This document shows positions 16,836-26,320 of a stretch of DNA of 64,000 nt, piece after piece (within the stretch, counting starts at the first letter, position 1; every line of letters starts with the position of its first letter). The stretch spans positions 62,001 to 126,000 of the forward strand of contig NZ_JBCITM010000008.1 of NCBI RefSeq assembly GCF_039414295.1, in the 5' to 3' direction. The position numbers were made by a program, and so were the translations under genes. Origin of the DNA: Anoxynatronum sibiricum (GTDB taxonomy: Bacteria > Bacillota > Clostridia > Peptostreptococcales > Tindalliaceae). The notes under the pieces were generated by a model. The model searched no databases. It was given only the letters and a program-made list of their open reading frames with translations, and was not told the origin of the DNA.

Positions 16836-17970
16836 GACTGCCTCCCTTCATTTCCATCAGCAGCTGGTGATACGCCTCCACCATCTGCCGCCGGTCAAAG
16901 TGTTGCCGGGCATGGTGATAAGCTGCTTCTCCCATGGGTTTCCAACGTTCATACTGCAGTATATTTCGCAGGCATTCCGTCAGTTGCTCCACATTTCCGG
17001 CAGGGTACAGGTATCCATTGATACCCTCCTCCACAATTTCAGCAGCACCGCCAATATCTGACAGTACCGCCGCCTTTTTCATGGCCTGGCTTTCAATGGC
17101 GGCAATGGAAAGCGTCTCCACCGAATCAGAGGAAAGCACAAACACATCCAACACCGCCAGATACGGTCGTACATCCGTAATGTGTCCGGTGATATAGACC
17201 GTTTCTTCCATCCCCAGCTCCCGGATGCGCTTTTCAATATGCGCCCGTTGATCTCCGTCACCGATGAGGAGCAGCTTCACCGGGTGACCGTCAGATTTCA
17301 AACGGTGGACGGCTTCCAGCAGATCCTGGTGTCTTTTTTCAACGCGGAAACTGGAGCAGTTGCCGATGATTACCTGATTGGGTTCATACGCCAACAGACG
17401 TCGGGTGGCCGTTATTTTTGCCTCTTCCTGCAAAAAATCATGAAACCGCTCCAAATGAATGCCATTGTGAATGGTACGGGAATGATGAAGGCGCAGCCCT
17501 TTATGGGTTCTCAGCCAGTAATCCTTTTGCTTTTCACTGACAAATACCAGCCGGTTGTTCTTTTTCAGCAGGCGGGTAAGGTACCACCGCTGAAAGCGTT
17601 CTTTGACATCCCGGGGAAGGGTGGAATGGAATACCGTGGCCACCGGCAGGCAGGCACTGCTTCCCATGGCAGCCAGCCGGAAATAAAGGGCCGGGTACAG
17701 GTCCACGCACAACACCAGGTGAGGCTGAAAAACTGACAGGCGTTCTTTCAGTGCTTTCACCACCCGCCTGTCCAGGTAGCTTTTTTTCTTTAGGATGTGA
17801 AATCGGATTTCCGGGCGGCCTTTATCAATGATTTCCTGCTTATGGTCCAGTACGGCAATTTCGATGTTATAGCCCCTGTCCACCAACCCATTGGCAAGTT
17901 CAAGGGTCTGCATTTCAGCTCCCCCGAAAGTCATGCTGCTGATGATGATAAGAAGCTTTGTCACGCCCAT
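16825..17970 (-). CDS. Glycosyltransferase family 4
   Basis: This is a 381-residue GT-B enzyme. The N-terminus KLLIIISSMTFGGAEMQTLELANGL carries the GGAE acceptor-side motif. The C-terminal half has VIIGNCSSFRVEKRHQDLLEA, VKLLLIGDGDQRAHIEKRI and VLSSDSVETLSIAAIESQAM, the donor-binding ExxxxxxxE-type segment with Glu retained. It overlaps the Wzy-like gene by 10 nt upstream and the DUF2334 gene by 11 nt downstream, a tightly coupled set. Linkage and sugar are not predictable. Confidence 0.93.
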   Translation of the reverse strand: MGVTKLLIIISSMTFGGAEMQTLELANGLVDRGYNIEIAVLDHKQEIIDKGRPEIRFHILKKKSYLDRRVVKALKERLSVFQPHLVLCVDLYPALYFRLAAMGSSACLPVATVFHSTLPRDVKERFQRWYLTRLLKKNNRLVFVSEKQKDYWLRTHKGLRLHHSRTIHNGIHLERFHDFLQEEAKITATRRLLAYEPNQVIIGNCSSFRVEKRHQDLLEAVHRLKSDGHPVKLLLIGDGDQRAHIEKRIRELGMEETVYITGHITDVRPYLAVLDVFVLSSDSVETLSIAAIESQAMKKAAVLSDIGGAAEIVEEGINGYLYPAGNVEQLTECLRNILQYERWKPMGEAAYHHARQHFDRRQMVEAYHQLLMEMKGGSHGG

Positions 17971-19514
17971 TCCACACCCTCCCCTTCCAGACTTGCCGGC
18001 GGCTGTTCCCAGCCCCTATTGGTCATCGTGGCTGTAGTGGCTTTTGGGGATTTACCAACTTCCCCTCTTGCTGTTGATTCCAAAAATCGTTGCTTCTTTT
18101 CCTGTCCAATGATCACAAAGGCCAACGCCATCACCATGTAAAAATAGGCATTGGTCAATTGAGGCAGCAAAAAACTGTCTGTTAATCCCCGGCCTAAAAA
18201 ACAGCCCAGAGAGGTGAGCAGCCCCGCTGCCACATGCAGTTCTTCAATGCTTCCCGAGCGGCGCCGCCGGTAAAAAGCCCTGAGCAGCCCCGTCAGCACG
18301 TATCCCAAAAACCCCAGATAGAATGCCAGCCCAATGATGCCCGTGTCCACCAGTGTGTCCAGAAACATGTTGTGGGAATGGGTGACCCGGAGCATTCGTC
18401 CATTTCGAAATGTCTGAAAATCCATGATTCCGTAACGACCGTAGCCTGCCAGTGTCTGCCATGGGTGGGTGGCTGTTCGCTGGCGCCATTCCCGCATCAC
18501 CGGCCGCCAGATTTCATCGGTTCTGCCGGCGGTGATCACATTTCGCTCACCGCCCTCCAGACCAGTAAGGGCCCGCTCAGTAACGCCGGGCATGGCCACG
18601 GCCACCAGCACCACCAACACCACCACCGGTAAAATCAGCCGGTATTGTCGGGTGAGCATCACAATGGCAGCAATGGAAAGGAGAATCATGGCATAGGCGG
18701 TACGGGAGTAAATTAGCGTTGCTGCCACAAGGGAAAGCGCCGCTGCCACATAAAACCACCGGCGATATTTACCACGGGGTACCAATGCCATGGCCAGCAT
18801 GAGGGGGAATCCCACAATGATAAAGTCTGCCAGATTGTTGCCGTGCATTCCCAGTGTCTCCAGGCCAATGATATCACGCACCGTTGAAAAATCAGCGCCT
18901 GGCGGCACCTTCAGCACCCAGGTGCCCACAATCACACCGGAAAAAAGACTCATGGACAGGGCCAGATAGAACAACACCCGTCGTATTTCTTTTCCCTGAC
19001 GAATACTCCCGGCAATCATTAGAAAGGGGATGCTGGTGAGAAGGGGAATCAACCCGTGGGAAAGAAAGAACTTCACAGGGCTGTAGCTTTCCTGCCAAAA
19101 TTCCCGGGCAAAGCCGGCCACATGGCCGGTACGAAAAATGGCTGCTGTGAGCAGCAGCAGGCTGCCGGCATAAAACACCGCCGCCGGTCTCAGTTCCCGA
19201 AAATCTGGCTTCCGATTCAGCAAAAACCCCAAAAGCAGCAACAGCAGCAGGATGTTGTTAATTCTGGCACCGGGTACCGGCAGCAACTGGGCCGTGAACA
19301 GAGTGGAAGCAGAGAGAGGCAAAACAGGAATCACCGCTGCCAGGCACAGGGTATCACTGCTCAGAAGAAGGGCGGCCAGCAGAAGGGCGCCGGGGATCAT
19401 CACAATCATGTAGGGAGACTGTGCCGCCATCATAACAGCAGCCAACAGTGCCATTGTGGACAGCCCTCCCACCCAGAGGAGGTCCGGCAGTGCCATGGTA
19501 TTTTTTTCAATCAT
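17961..19514 (-). CDS. O-antigen ligase/polymerase (Wzy/WaaL-like)
   Basis: This 517-residue multi-pass membrane protein has roughly 12 hydrophobic segments. The large loop about two-thirds along contains GYGRYGIMDFQTF and VTHSHNMFLDTLVDTGIIGL; the HSHNMFLD motif followed by a Gly-rich helix is the hallmark of the Wzy_C/WaaL family. In a Wzx/Wzy pathway this enzyme polymerises repeat units at the outer face; a ligase role is possible. I chose the ATG at 19512-19514, with GAAGGTGA six nt upstream, rather than a start 26 codons earlier. It lies between the Wzz-like gene and a GT4 gene. Confidence 0.9.
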   Translation of the reverse strand: MIEKNTMALPDLLWVGGLSTMALLAAVMMAAQSPYMIVMIPGALLLAALLLSSDTLCLAAVIPVLPLSASTLFTAQLLPVPGARINNILLLLLLLGFLLNRKPDFRELRPAAVFYAGSLLLLTAAIFRTGHVAGFAREFWQESYSPVKFFLSHGLIPLLTSIPFLMIAGSIRQGKEIRRVLFYLALSMSLFSGVIVGTWVLKVPPGADFSTVRDIIGLETLGMHGNNLADFIIVGFPLMLAMALVPRGKYRRWFYVAAALSLVAATLIYSRTAYAMILLSIAAIVMLTRQYRLILPVVVLVVLVAVAMPGVTERALTGLEGGERNVITAGRTDEIWRPVMREWRQRTATHPWQTLAGYGRYGIMDFQTFRNGRMLRVTHSHNMFLDTLVDTGIIGLAFYLGFLGYVLTGLLRAFYRRRRSGSIEELHVAAGLLTSLGCFLGRGLTDSFLLPQLTNAYFYMVMALAFVIIGQEKKQRFLESTARGEVGKSPKATTATMTNRGWEQPPASLEGEGVEWA

Positions 19515-19632
19515 TGCTGTCACCTTCTCTTTTGAGCTTCTCTTGACTGCATTTCCTGACTGCAGTTCCTTGATGCGTCTCTTCTGATTCACTATCGTTG
19601 CATTTATTCCCGCGGTTTCTTAGTCTGCCGCA

Positions 19633-20316
19633 TCAATCATCGGTGGACGGTTTTTGATCCCGTTCCCGGAGCCGCTGGCTTCTCATGCGGGACATGGGTT
19701 CCACTTCCACCAGGGTCATCAACAGCACAATGGCCATTCCCATCAGCACGCCCCCCAGCACGCCCAGCACCCACAAATGCTTTTTGCCAAGACCGGCAAT
19801 GCCTTCAGGTCGTTCGGCCGTTCGAATCACATGAATGAAATCCTGGCCAGTGAGGTCCATCACCATTTGATCAATGGTCCAGGCAACGGTGTCTGCCGCT
19901 AACCGGGCTCCCTCTGCATCAGGATAGCGCACTGTCACGTGAACCACCCGGGCATTCAGAACTGTTTCTGTTTCCACGCTTTTTAGAAAGGTCTCTTCGT
20001 CATAGCTGTTGCCGTCACCCAACTCCTGCTGCAATGCCCGGTTCACCGCCTGGCGCACCTGGGTGCTGAAAATCAGTTCCGGAATATCGTTGACGATTTT
20101 CTCCGCAATCTGCACCTCCTGCAGCATCACATACGCTTCATAAGCCTCATCATCGCCCGGGTTCCGGCTCACCAGCAGCGAGGTGGAAGCCTCATAGGCA
20201 GGCTGGAAGGTGCGGATCACTGAGAGAAACATGCTCAGCACCATGATCACGGTCACCACCCCGATGAGGGGTAGAGATTTCATCACATTTCGAAAATAGC
20301 GCACCACTGTCATCAC
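19633..20316 (-). CDS. Wzz/YveK-like polysaccharide chain-length determinant
   Basis: This 227-residue protein has two flanking membrane helices (about 17-36 and 181-203) and an extracytoplasmic helical domain between them. The N-terminal YRNVMKSLPLIGVVTVIMVLSM, the strand YEASTSLLV and the PEGIAGLGKKHLW stretch before the second helix match the Wzz domain. The C-terminus is a short charged tail (about 20 residues) with no attached tyrosine kinase. In Firmicutes such adaptors usually pair with a CpsD/YwqD kinase, but none is in this window. It overlaps the GT4 gene upstream by 4 nt. Confidence 0.88.
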   Translation of the reverse strand: MMTVVRYFRNVMKSLPLIGVVTVIMVLSMFLSVIRTFQPAYEASTSLLVSRNPGDDEAYEAYVMLQEVQIAEKIVNDIPELIFSTQVRQAVNRALQQELGDGNSYDEETFLKSVETETVLNARVVHVTVRYPDAEGARLAADTVAWTIDQMVMDLTGQDFIHVIRTAERPEGIAGLGKKHLWVLGVLGGVLMGMAIVLLMTLVEVEPMSRMRSQRLRERDQKPSTDD

Positions 20317-21428
20317 CCTTTTTGATTAGTCAGTTTCCGATAGATTTTTTCTGTTTCCATTGTGACAGTATCCCAGTCATAGGTTTTCTGAATATAATCC
20401 TTCAGTACCTGGGGATGAAAGCATTCCCGGCGGCGGGCCTCTTCCCTCAAAAGACCTGTCAGTGCATCCCGGAGAGAATCCACATTTCCCTGACGGAAGC
20501 TGAGGCCGTGGTTTTCCACCACTGCCAGATTTTCTTCAATGTCACTCACCAGGCACAGACACCCCTGGCTCATGGCCTCCAGCAGGCTGATGGGAAGCCC
20601 TTCAATATCTGAGGGAAGCACATAGGTATAGGCATTGGCATATAACCGTTGCAGCGTTTCTTCATCCTGGAAGCCCACCAGGCTCACCCGGGGGTCTGCT
20701 GCTGCCTTTTCCCGGAGGAGCGCCGTATATTCCTGGTTATACGGATTATCGCCGGCGATGATGAGTTTCTTGTCTGTGTCCACCTGCCGGAAGGCATCCA
20801 GCAGGTAATGGCATCCTTTTTCAGGCACCAGCCTGGCAACAAAAAGAAAGTAACTGTCTTTTTCGATGTTCATGGAAGACGCCAATGCTCCCAGAGATTC
20901 TGCCGGTTTCAGGTTAATCCCGTTTTGGATATAAGCCACGGAGGTACCGTATTTTTCCTTGTAGTAGGGCACCAGGGTTTTGGAAACACTGATGGTGGCA
21001 TGGGGGAAGCGGGCAGTGGCATATTCTCCCAGCTTCAGGTAACGGGTGGCCAGCCCTTTCCACTTGGCCCTTTTCCAGTCAAGACCATGGACGGTGCACA
21101 CCACTTTTTTGCCGGCAAGGCGGGGAATAAAGCTCATCACTGAGGGACCAAGGGCGTGAAAATGAACGATGTCATAAGAGCCAAAGGCGGTCTGTACACT
21201 GGCAATGATGGAATAAATCAGCGCCTCCAGAGAGTTCTTTTTCACCGTGAACACCGGTTTCAAAAGAGTGCCCCGGTAGGGTCCTGCATCTTTGCCGTAA
21301 ATATTCCGGTTGTAAAGATGCACTTCATGCCCCCTGGCTGCCAGTCTGGCGGCAATTTCTTCCACGTGCACCTCTACGCCCCCCAGCCTTGAAGGAACGC
21401 GCTTATGGCCTATCATGGCGATTTTCAT
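20313..21428 (-). CDS. Glycosyltransferase family 4
   Basis: This 371-residue GT-B enzyme starts MKIAMIGHKRVPSRLGGVEVHVEEIA, close to the DUF1972-type rhamnosyl/glycosyltransferases often found early in polysaccharide loci. The donor half holds YFLFVARLVPEKGCHYLLDAF, LIIAGDNPYNQEY and VLPSDIEGLPISLLEAMSQGC, with the family Glu pair (E-G-L-P...L-L-E-A). It overlaps both neighbours by 4 nt (ATGA junctions), so it is translated as part of the set sugar transferase-GT4-GT4-Wzz. The sugar is unknown. Confidence 0.93.
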   Translation of the reverse strand: MKIAMIGHKRVPSRLGGVEVHVEEIAARLAARGHEVHLYNRNIYGKDAGPYRGTLLKPVFTVKKNSLEALIYSIIASVQTAFGSYDIVHFHALGPSVMSFIPRLAGKKVVCTVHGLDWKRAKWKGLATRYLKLGEYATARFPHATISVSKTLVPYYKEKYGTSVAYIQNGINLKPAESLGALASSMNIEKDSYFLFVARLVPEKGCHYLLDAFRQVDTDKKLIIAGDNPYNQEYTALLREKAAADPRVSLVGFQDEETLQRLYANAYTYVLPSDIEGLPISLLEAMSQGCLCLVSDIEENLAVVENHGLSFRQGNVDSLRDALTGLLREEARRRECFHPQVLKDYIQKTYDWDTVTMETEKIYRKLTNQKG

Positions 21429-22645
21429 GGGTTGCTCCTCCCGTTTTTCAGCAGCGGTGTCACCAGATTCATCAGCCTTTCCCCGTAGGTGTCGATTGAA
21501 AAAGCCTCCACCTTTTGCCGGGCTTTCACCGCCATGGCCGCCGCTGTTTCAGGCCGGCTCCAGAGACGCTGCACCTGCTGCCGCAGGGCGGCTTCATCCG
21601 CTGCCGGAAACAACAGCCCATCCACTTCATGGTCCACCAACTCGGGGATTCCCCCAATACGGGATCCAATCACCGGGGTACCCACCATGAGGGATTCCAG
21701 CACTGCCATGGGACAATTCTCGTACCATTCGGTGGGGAGCAGGGTGGCCCTGGCTTCACCAATGAGCTTCACCAGCTCTTCTCCAGTCTTGAATCCCACA
21801 AACTTCAGGTTGTCGAGTTCTGCCTGCTTCACTTCTTCTTCCAGCTCACCGCCGCCGGCAATGAGAAAGGGCACCTCCGGCAGCGAGCGGATCACCCGCA
21901 GCAGGGTGGGGATTCCTTTTTGAATGGAAAGACGCCCGAAATAAAAAAAATAATCCTGTTTTTCAAATTGCATCTGGTCATAATCCCGTTTGATAAAATT
22001 ATGAATGGTATGAATGCGACGCCTGTCTTCTCCAAAAGCAACCATTTTGTCGGCCAGAAACTGACTGGGAGCAATGAAGGCATCAATCATCTCATAGGTT
22101 CTCAACCGGTGATACAGCCATCCTTCCACCGCTCCAAACAAGCTTTTCACCCGGGAGTTGTGGATGCACCGATGACGCACACATTCGTGGTAACGCCGCC
22201 CCTTGCATTTTTCACAGATGGTGGTGTCATGTTCCCGGTACATCATATGGTTGGGACATACCAGCTGAAAATCATGGAGGGTTTGAATCATGGGGATTCC
22301 CTGGGCATGAATCTCATAGAGAATCGACGGTGTCAGCTGAAAGTTGATGTTGTTCAGATGCACGTAGTCCGGCTGAAAGTCCTGCAGCACCTGCCTGATT
22401 TTTTGCCTTGCCTCCCGGGAATAGATGATGCGAAAGGGGTAGGTGACCTGCCGCAGTGAAACCCCCCGGAACTCCACATGGCTCACATTCAGGTTCAACT
22501 CGTTTCCATAGACATTGCGGGAATCCTCCATGCCGAAAAACTGCACGTCATGCCCCTGCTGCCTGAGATAGTCTGCCAGTTCAAAGGCGTAGGTTTCGGC
22601 GCCTCCCCGGTGGTAGAGAAATTTATTGACCATGAGTATTTTCAT
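21425..22645 (-). CDS. Glycosyltransferase family 4 with Cys-rich insert
   Basis: This is a 406-residue GT-B transferase with FLYHRGGAETYAFELADYL at the N-terminus, YFFYFGRLSIQKGIPTLLRV in the donor half and LLPTEWYENCPMAVLESLMVGTPVI as the Glu-x7-Glu segment. A Cys/His-rich insert at about residues 130-165 (CPNHMMY, CEKCKGRRYHEC, HRCIHN) could bind a metal. This insert is a known variation in some GT4 proteins that also carry the LHDFxxxCP motif seen here. It begins one nt after the sugar transferase gene ends. Confidence 0.93.
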   Translation of the reverse strand: MKILMVNKFLYHRGGAETYAFELADYLRQQGHDVQFFGMEDSRNVYGNELNLNVSHVEFRGVSLRQVTYPFRIIYSREARQKIRQVLQDFQPDYVHLNNINFQLTPSILYEIHAQGIPMIQTLHDFQLVCPNHMMYREHDTTICEKCKGRRYHECVRHRCIHNSRVKSLFGAVEGWLYHRLRTYEMIDAFIAPSQFLADKMVAFGEDRRRIHTIHNFIKRDYDQMQFEKQDYFFYFGRLSIQKGIPTLLRVIRSLPEVPFLIAGGGELEEEVKQAELDNLKFVGFKTGEELVKLIGEARATLLPTEWYENCPMAVLESLMVGTPVIGSRIGGIPELVDHEVDGLLFPAADEAALRQQVQRLWSRPETAAAMAVKARQKVEAFSIDTYGERLMNLVTPLLKNGRSNP

Positions 22646-24181
22646 TTAATGGGATCCCCTCCGCTGTAGCACCACTATGACCGTTTTGGCAATGATTTTG
22701 ATATCCCGCCAGACTGTCCAGTTGGCAATGTAGGCATTGTCCAGTTTCACCACTTCTTCAAAATCAATGACGGCGGACCGGCCGCTGATCTGCCACATGC
22801 CGGTAATACCGGGAATCACTGAAATCCGCTTGTAGTGATGTGTCTGGTAATCTTCCACCTCTGCCACCGTGGGCGGCCGGGTGCCCACCAGACTCATGTC
22901 ACCTTTCAGCACATTATAGAACTGGGGCAGTTCATCAAGGCTCGTTTTACGAAGAAACGCACCGATTCTCGTTACCCGGGGATCATTGGTCATTTTGAAC
23001 ATATGCCCCCGCATTTCGTTTTTGGCCTGCAGCTCTCTTTTTTTGGCCTCGGCATCATTGCACATGGAACGAAACTTTCGGATTTTAAACACACGACCGT
23101 TTTTTCCCACCCGGTCCTGGGTGAAAATCACCGGCCCGCTGCTTTCCAGCTTAATCAGCGGGGCAATCACCAGCCACGCAATGCCAAAGATCACCATTCC
23201 CACCAGTGACCCCACCATATCCAACAGTCGTTTGGCCATCAGCTGTTCTTCATTGAGGCTGACAGTATGAAATTTGACCGCCGGTATGTCATCAATCATG
23301 GTCACCATGGCCTGGGCAGAATGATAGTTCTGCCGCTTCAGCAGCATGGTGATGGTAATGCCCCTCTCCTGACAGGTTTTCAGAAGGGGCTCCAGCCGCT
23401 GGTCATAGGATAGTGACCGGGTCACCACCACTTCATCCACCACTTGGCGGTTGATGATGTCTTCCAGCTCATCCAGTCCGCCCAAATGTGGCAGGGGACC
23501 GTAGATCAGTGCCTGCAGGCTGCATTCCGGCAAAAGAAGGTCGCCATTTGTCGCTTCTCCCGGCAATGATGAATCCCGTGTTGCCTGCATGTCCGCCCCA
23601 TCATCCATTCCTGCCGCTTCATGCCCGGGAGGATACTTGATGTGCAGGTACCCAATAATCCGATAGTTCAGATACTGGTGACGGCCAATGGCTTCCACAT
23701 ACTGCACCCCATTGGGCGACTGGCCTACCAGCAGCACATTTCGCACGTTTTCAGCCTGACGATTTCGGCTGCTGCGCATCCGATGATAGATCACCTTGCC
23801 GCAGGTGGAAATGACAAAAAAGATGACTGAAAACAGCAAATGATTCCTCTGGCGATAGTCTGTCAGCACAACCATCAGCAGCCCATAGGACAAGAAATGG
23901 CCGGCAGCAAAGGCAATCACAGACTCCAGCAGCAACCGGCCGGTGAGTGCCCTTGGACTTTCCATAAAGGAATCATACAGTTCAACAAAGAGAAAAACCA
24001 GCAGGTTCATCAGGGCAACAATACTCACATACCCGTAAATTTCTAGCCCGGATACAGGACGAAAACCTTCCGCCAGCCATCTTTCAGCCAACTGGATACT
24101 GATGATGACACTGGTGAGCATCATGACCATATCCAGCACCACATAAGTCATTCGTAATAGTTTTTTTTGCCATCGCAGCAT
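22646..24181 (-). CDS. Polyprenyl-phosphate sugar-1-phosphate transferase (WbaP/CpsE-like)
   Basis: This 511-residue initiating enzyme transfers a sugar phosphate from a UDP-sugar to undecaprenyl phosphate. Four or five N-terminal membrane helices (to about residue 125) are followed by a Rossmann-like CoA_binding_3 region, a further helix (KRLLDMVGSLVGMVIFGIAW, about 315) and the catalytic C-terminal domain: IKLESSGPVIFTQDRVG, FKIRKFRSM, KTSLDELPQFYNVLKG and MSLVGTRPP. The ATG has a GGGGGTGG site. It is the first gene of the glycan operon, as is usual for the priming enzyme. Confidence 0.95.
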   Translation of the reverse strand: MLRWQKKLLRMTYVVLDMVMMLTSVIISIQLAERWLAEGFRPVSGLEIYGYVSIVALMNLLVFLFVELYDSFMESPRALTGRLLLESVIAFAAGHFLSYGLLMVVLTDYRQRNHLLFSVIFFVISTCGKVIYHRMRSSRNRQAENVRNVLLVGQSPNGVQYVEAIGRHQYLNYRIIGYLHIKYPPGHEAAGMDDGADMQATRDSSLPGEATNGDLLLPECSLQALIYGPLPHLGGLDELEDIINRQVVDEVVVTRSLSYDQRLEPLLKTCQERGITITMLLKRQNYHSAQAMVTMIDDIPAVKFHTVSLNEEQLMAKRLLDMVGSLVGMVIFGIAWLVIAPLIKLESSGPVIFTQDRVGKNGRVFKIRKFRSMCNDAEAKKRELQAKNEMRGHMFKMTNDPRVTRIGAFLRKTSLDELPQFYNVLKGDMSLVGTRPPTVAEVEDYQTHHYKRISVIPGITGMWQISGRSAVIDFEEVVKLDNAYIANWTVWRDIKIIAKTVIVVLQRRGSH

Positions 24182-24387
24182 GACGCCACCCCCTGGTTGT
24201 TGACGACTTCTTTTGGTGTGCCATCACCTTTTGGTGCACCAAAACTTATAATTATTTTAAAATTTTCAGATATTGTCGCCGGTCATATGTCTCTTCTTTT
24301 GTCGCCAAACATAAAACAGCCAGTCAGATTCTCCGGCTGCTATTACTGTTAAATTACCCCATTTCAACCTTCAGAAACGGATTCCTG
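24182..24387 (-). promoter_or_regulatory. Promoter/operator region of the glycan operon
   Basis: The 200-nt AT-rich stretch upstream of the priming transferase holds a perfect 16-bp palindrome TTTTGGTGCACCAAAA (24229-24244) and an extra TTTTGGTG half-site at 24211-24218. Immediately upstream on the minus strand is TATAAG, a usable -10 box, but I find no good -35 box. Transcription would start at or inside the palindrome, which is the expected place for a repressor site. The regulator is unknown. Confidence 0.4.
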
Positions 24388-24419
24388 TAAAAAAACCGCC
24401 ACGTTATTCATCGTGGCGG
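24388..24419 (-). terminator. Intrinsic terminator of the upp-glycosyltransferase operon
   Basis: An 8-bp GC-rich stem (CCGCCACG 24396-24403 with CGTGGCGG 24412-24419) is followed on the minus strand by seven T (plus A24389-24395). The stem starts inside the last codons of the GT2 gene. It separates the housekeeping block from the glycan operon. Confidence 0.9.
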
Positions 24420-25600
24420 CAACAGAGCTCCCACAGGGGCAGATTCAATTCTTCAATGGCTCTGACCAGCAGCTTTTCCCGCTGGCTCAGATCAACCGGC
24501 CTGCAGACTTCCAACTCCTGCAGGGTTTTCTTCGCCATCACCAGCAGGGCTTCCCGCACGTTGTTCTCAAAACCGCTGGTTCTTCGATAGAAAATCGACC
24601 CCAGCTGCTTGAGAACCAGGCGGTAGAAAGTGTGATCCAGGGGTATTTCCAGCCGGTGGTTCTCCCCAATCAGCCGGTCAATAATGTAGTAGGTGTCCAG
24701 GCTTTTGGGGGTGCTGTTGGACTGATGGGTCAGTGAAGCTTCGTGGAGACGGTACACATAGAGGGGCTCAGGCAGGTACACGTAGTGCCGCGCCCGGCGC
24801 AACACCACCAAACGGTTGATGGTATCCTCATAGATGAGCCCCAGGGTAAATCCCAGATCATCCCACAGGTGTCGGGCATAGAGCTTTCCCCAAGGATACC
24901 CGGGAATGGTCAGCATGGTTTCCGGCGTCTGCTTCAAATCCACCTGCTTGCGGTGGTGGTGCAGGGGCCGGCCCAGCCGGGTGCGCCCACTTTCCAGCAG
25001 CAGGTAGTTCCCCTCCACCAGGTCAGCCCTGGTGCGTTCCGCTTCTGTCAGCATTTGCTCCAACGCTCCCGGTGTCAGGGCATCATCTGCATCCACAAAA
25101 AGAAAATAACGTCCTGTGGCAACAGACATGGCCCGGTTTCGGGCTCTTGAAATGCCCCCATTGGGCTGGGTGATGATCACCAGCCGGTCGTCCGGTTCCC
25201 GGGCGGCCAGCATTTCGCCGGTGGCATCGGTGGAACCGTCATTCACCACAATGACTTCATACCCATAGGTCGTCTGTTGGCTTAACAGTGACTGGAGGCA
25301 TTCTTCCAGATAGTCGGCAGCGTTATAGGCAGGTACAATAATGGAAACCCAAATGGATGGATCTGCTGCCACCCGGTCTGTCAGCGCCGGTTTCAAATCC
25401 TCGGGGTCATAAGGGCGCAGGGACTGGAGCAGTTCCATGCTTTCGGCTTCAGTGAGCGTCACTTGGGTGTGGCGATCAACGCGCTGCAAGCGAAACTGAA
25501 ACAGCAATTGCTGCAATGCGTCCAGCAGCTTCCCCCCTGCCAGGGACAGGGAGTAGCTGCCGGTGATGCCGTAGAGTTTATTGAAAATCCGCTCAAACAT
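24404..25600 (-). CDS. Glycosyltransferase family 2
   Basis: This 398-residue protein has an N-terminal helical extension of about 80 residues and then a GT-A domain: WVSIIVPAYNAADYLEECLQSLL, VIVVNDGSTDATGEML and the DxD-type motif FLFVDADDAL, followed by MLTEAERTRADLVEGNYLL. It shares the minus-strand direction with upp and starts 6 nt after the upp stop, so it rides on the upp transcript and not on the glycan operon promoter. No strong ribosome binding site is visible. It resembles teichoic-acid/capsule GT2 enzymes; the product is unknown. Confidence 0.9.
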   Translation of the reverse strand: MFERIFNKLYGITGSYSLSLAGGKLLDALQQLLFQFRLQRVDRHTQVTLTEAESMELLQSLRPYDPEDLKPALTDRVAADPSIWVSIIVPAYNAADYLEECLQSLLSQQTTYGYEVIVVNDGSTDATGEMLAAREPDDRLVIITQPNGGISRARNRAMSVATGRYFLFVDADDALTPGALEQMLTEAERTRADLVEGNYLLLESGRTRLGRPLHHHRKQVDLKQTPETMLTIPGYPWGKLYARHLWDDLGFTLGLIYEDTINRLVVLRRARHYVYLPEPLYVYRLHEASLTHQSNSTPKSLDTYYIIDRLIGENHRLEIPLDHTFYRLVLKQLGSIFYRRTSGFENNVREALLVMAKKTLQELEVCRPVDLSQREKLLVRAIEELNLPLWELCCRHDE

Positions 25601-25606
25601 CAGTCA

Positions 25607-26236
25607 TTACTTGGTTCCGAAAAGCCGATCGCCTGCGTCACCCAGACCCGGGACGATGTAGGCGTGATCATTCAGCTTTTCATCCATGGCGGCCACGTAA
25701 ATGTCCACATCCGGGTGGGCTTTGTGAACGGCATCCACCCCTTCCGGCGCTGCAATCAGGGAGACCAGGCGAATGTTGACGCCCCCCCGGTCTTTGATAA
25801 ACTGGATGGCGGCATTGGCAGACCCGCCGGTGGCCAGCATGGGATCAAGCACAAAAAGTTCTCTCTCCGGCACATCAGAAGGGAGCTTACAGTAATACTC
25901 CACAGGCTGAAGGGTTTCCGGGTCACGGTACAGGCCGATGTGACCCACCTTGGCAGCAGGAATCAGTTGTAGCACCCCGTCCACCATGCCCAATCCTGCC
26001 CTCAGAATGGGAATAATCCCCAGTTTTTTTCCTGCCAGGGTTTTGGAAGTCATTGTGCAGAGGGGTGTTTCGATCTCCGCATCCTCCAGGGGCAGTTCCC
26101 GGGTCATTTCGTAGGCCATCAGCATGGAAATCTCCTTCACCAGGTCACGAAAATCCTTTGATCCGGTATTGATGTCCCGCAGCATGGTCAGTTTGTGCTG
26201 AATCAGGGGATGGTCCATTACCACCACTTTGCTCAT
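25607..26236 (-). CDS. upp: Uracil phosphoribosyltransferase
   Basis: This 209-residue salvage enzyme makes UMP from uracil and PRPP. It shows the N-terminal VMDHPLIQHKLTMLRD, the PRPP-binding loop VLDPMLATGGSANAA (about residue 130) and the uracil-binding C-terminal IVPGLGDAGDRLFGTK, all diagnostic for Upp. The start is the ATG at 26234-26236, with AAAGGAGG upstream; longer frames upstream are not coding. It follows rpiB by 84 nt, as in the conserved Firmicutes block tsaC-ywlE-rpiB-upp. Confidence 0.98.
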   Translation of the reverse strand: MSKVVVMDHPLIQHKLTMLRDINTGSKDFRDLVKEISMLMAYEMTRELPLEDAEIETPLCTMTSKTLAGKKLGIIPILRAGLGMVDGVLQLIPAAKVGHIGLYRDPETLQPVEYYCKLPSDVPERELFVLDPMLATGGSANAAIQFIKDRGGVNIRLVSLIAAPEGVDAVHKAHPDVDIYVAAMDEKLNDHAYIVPGLGDAGDRLFGTK

Positions 26237-26320
26237 CCAGATTCCTCCTTTAAAATGGTTTCTTGCGCTTGTCAGACAGGTTGTGAAGCAAGTTTCAGAA
26301 GAACACGAAGCAGGCTTCAT

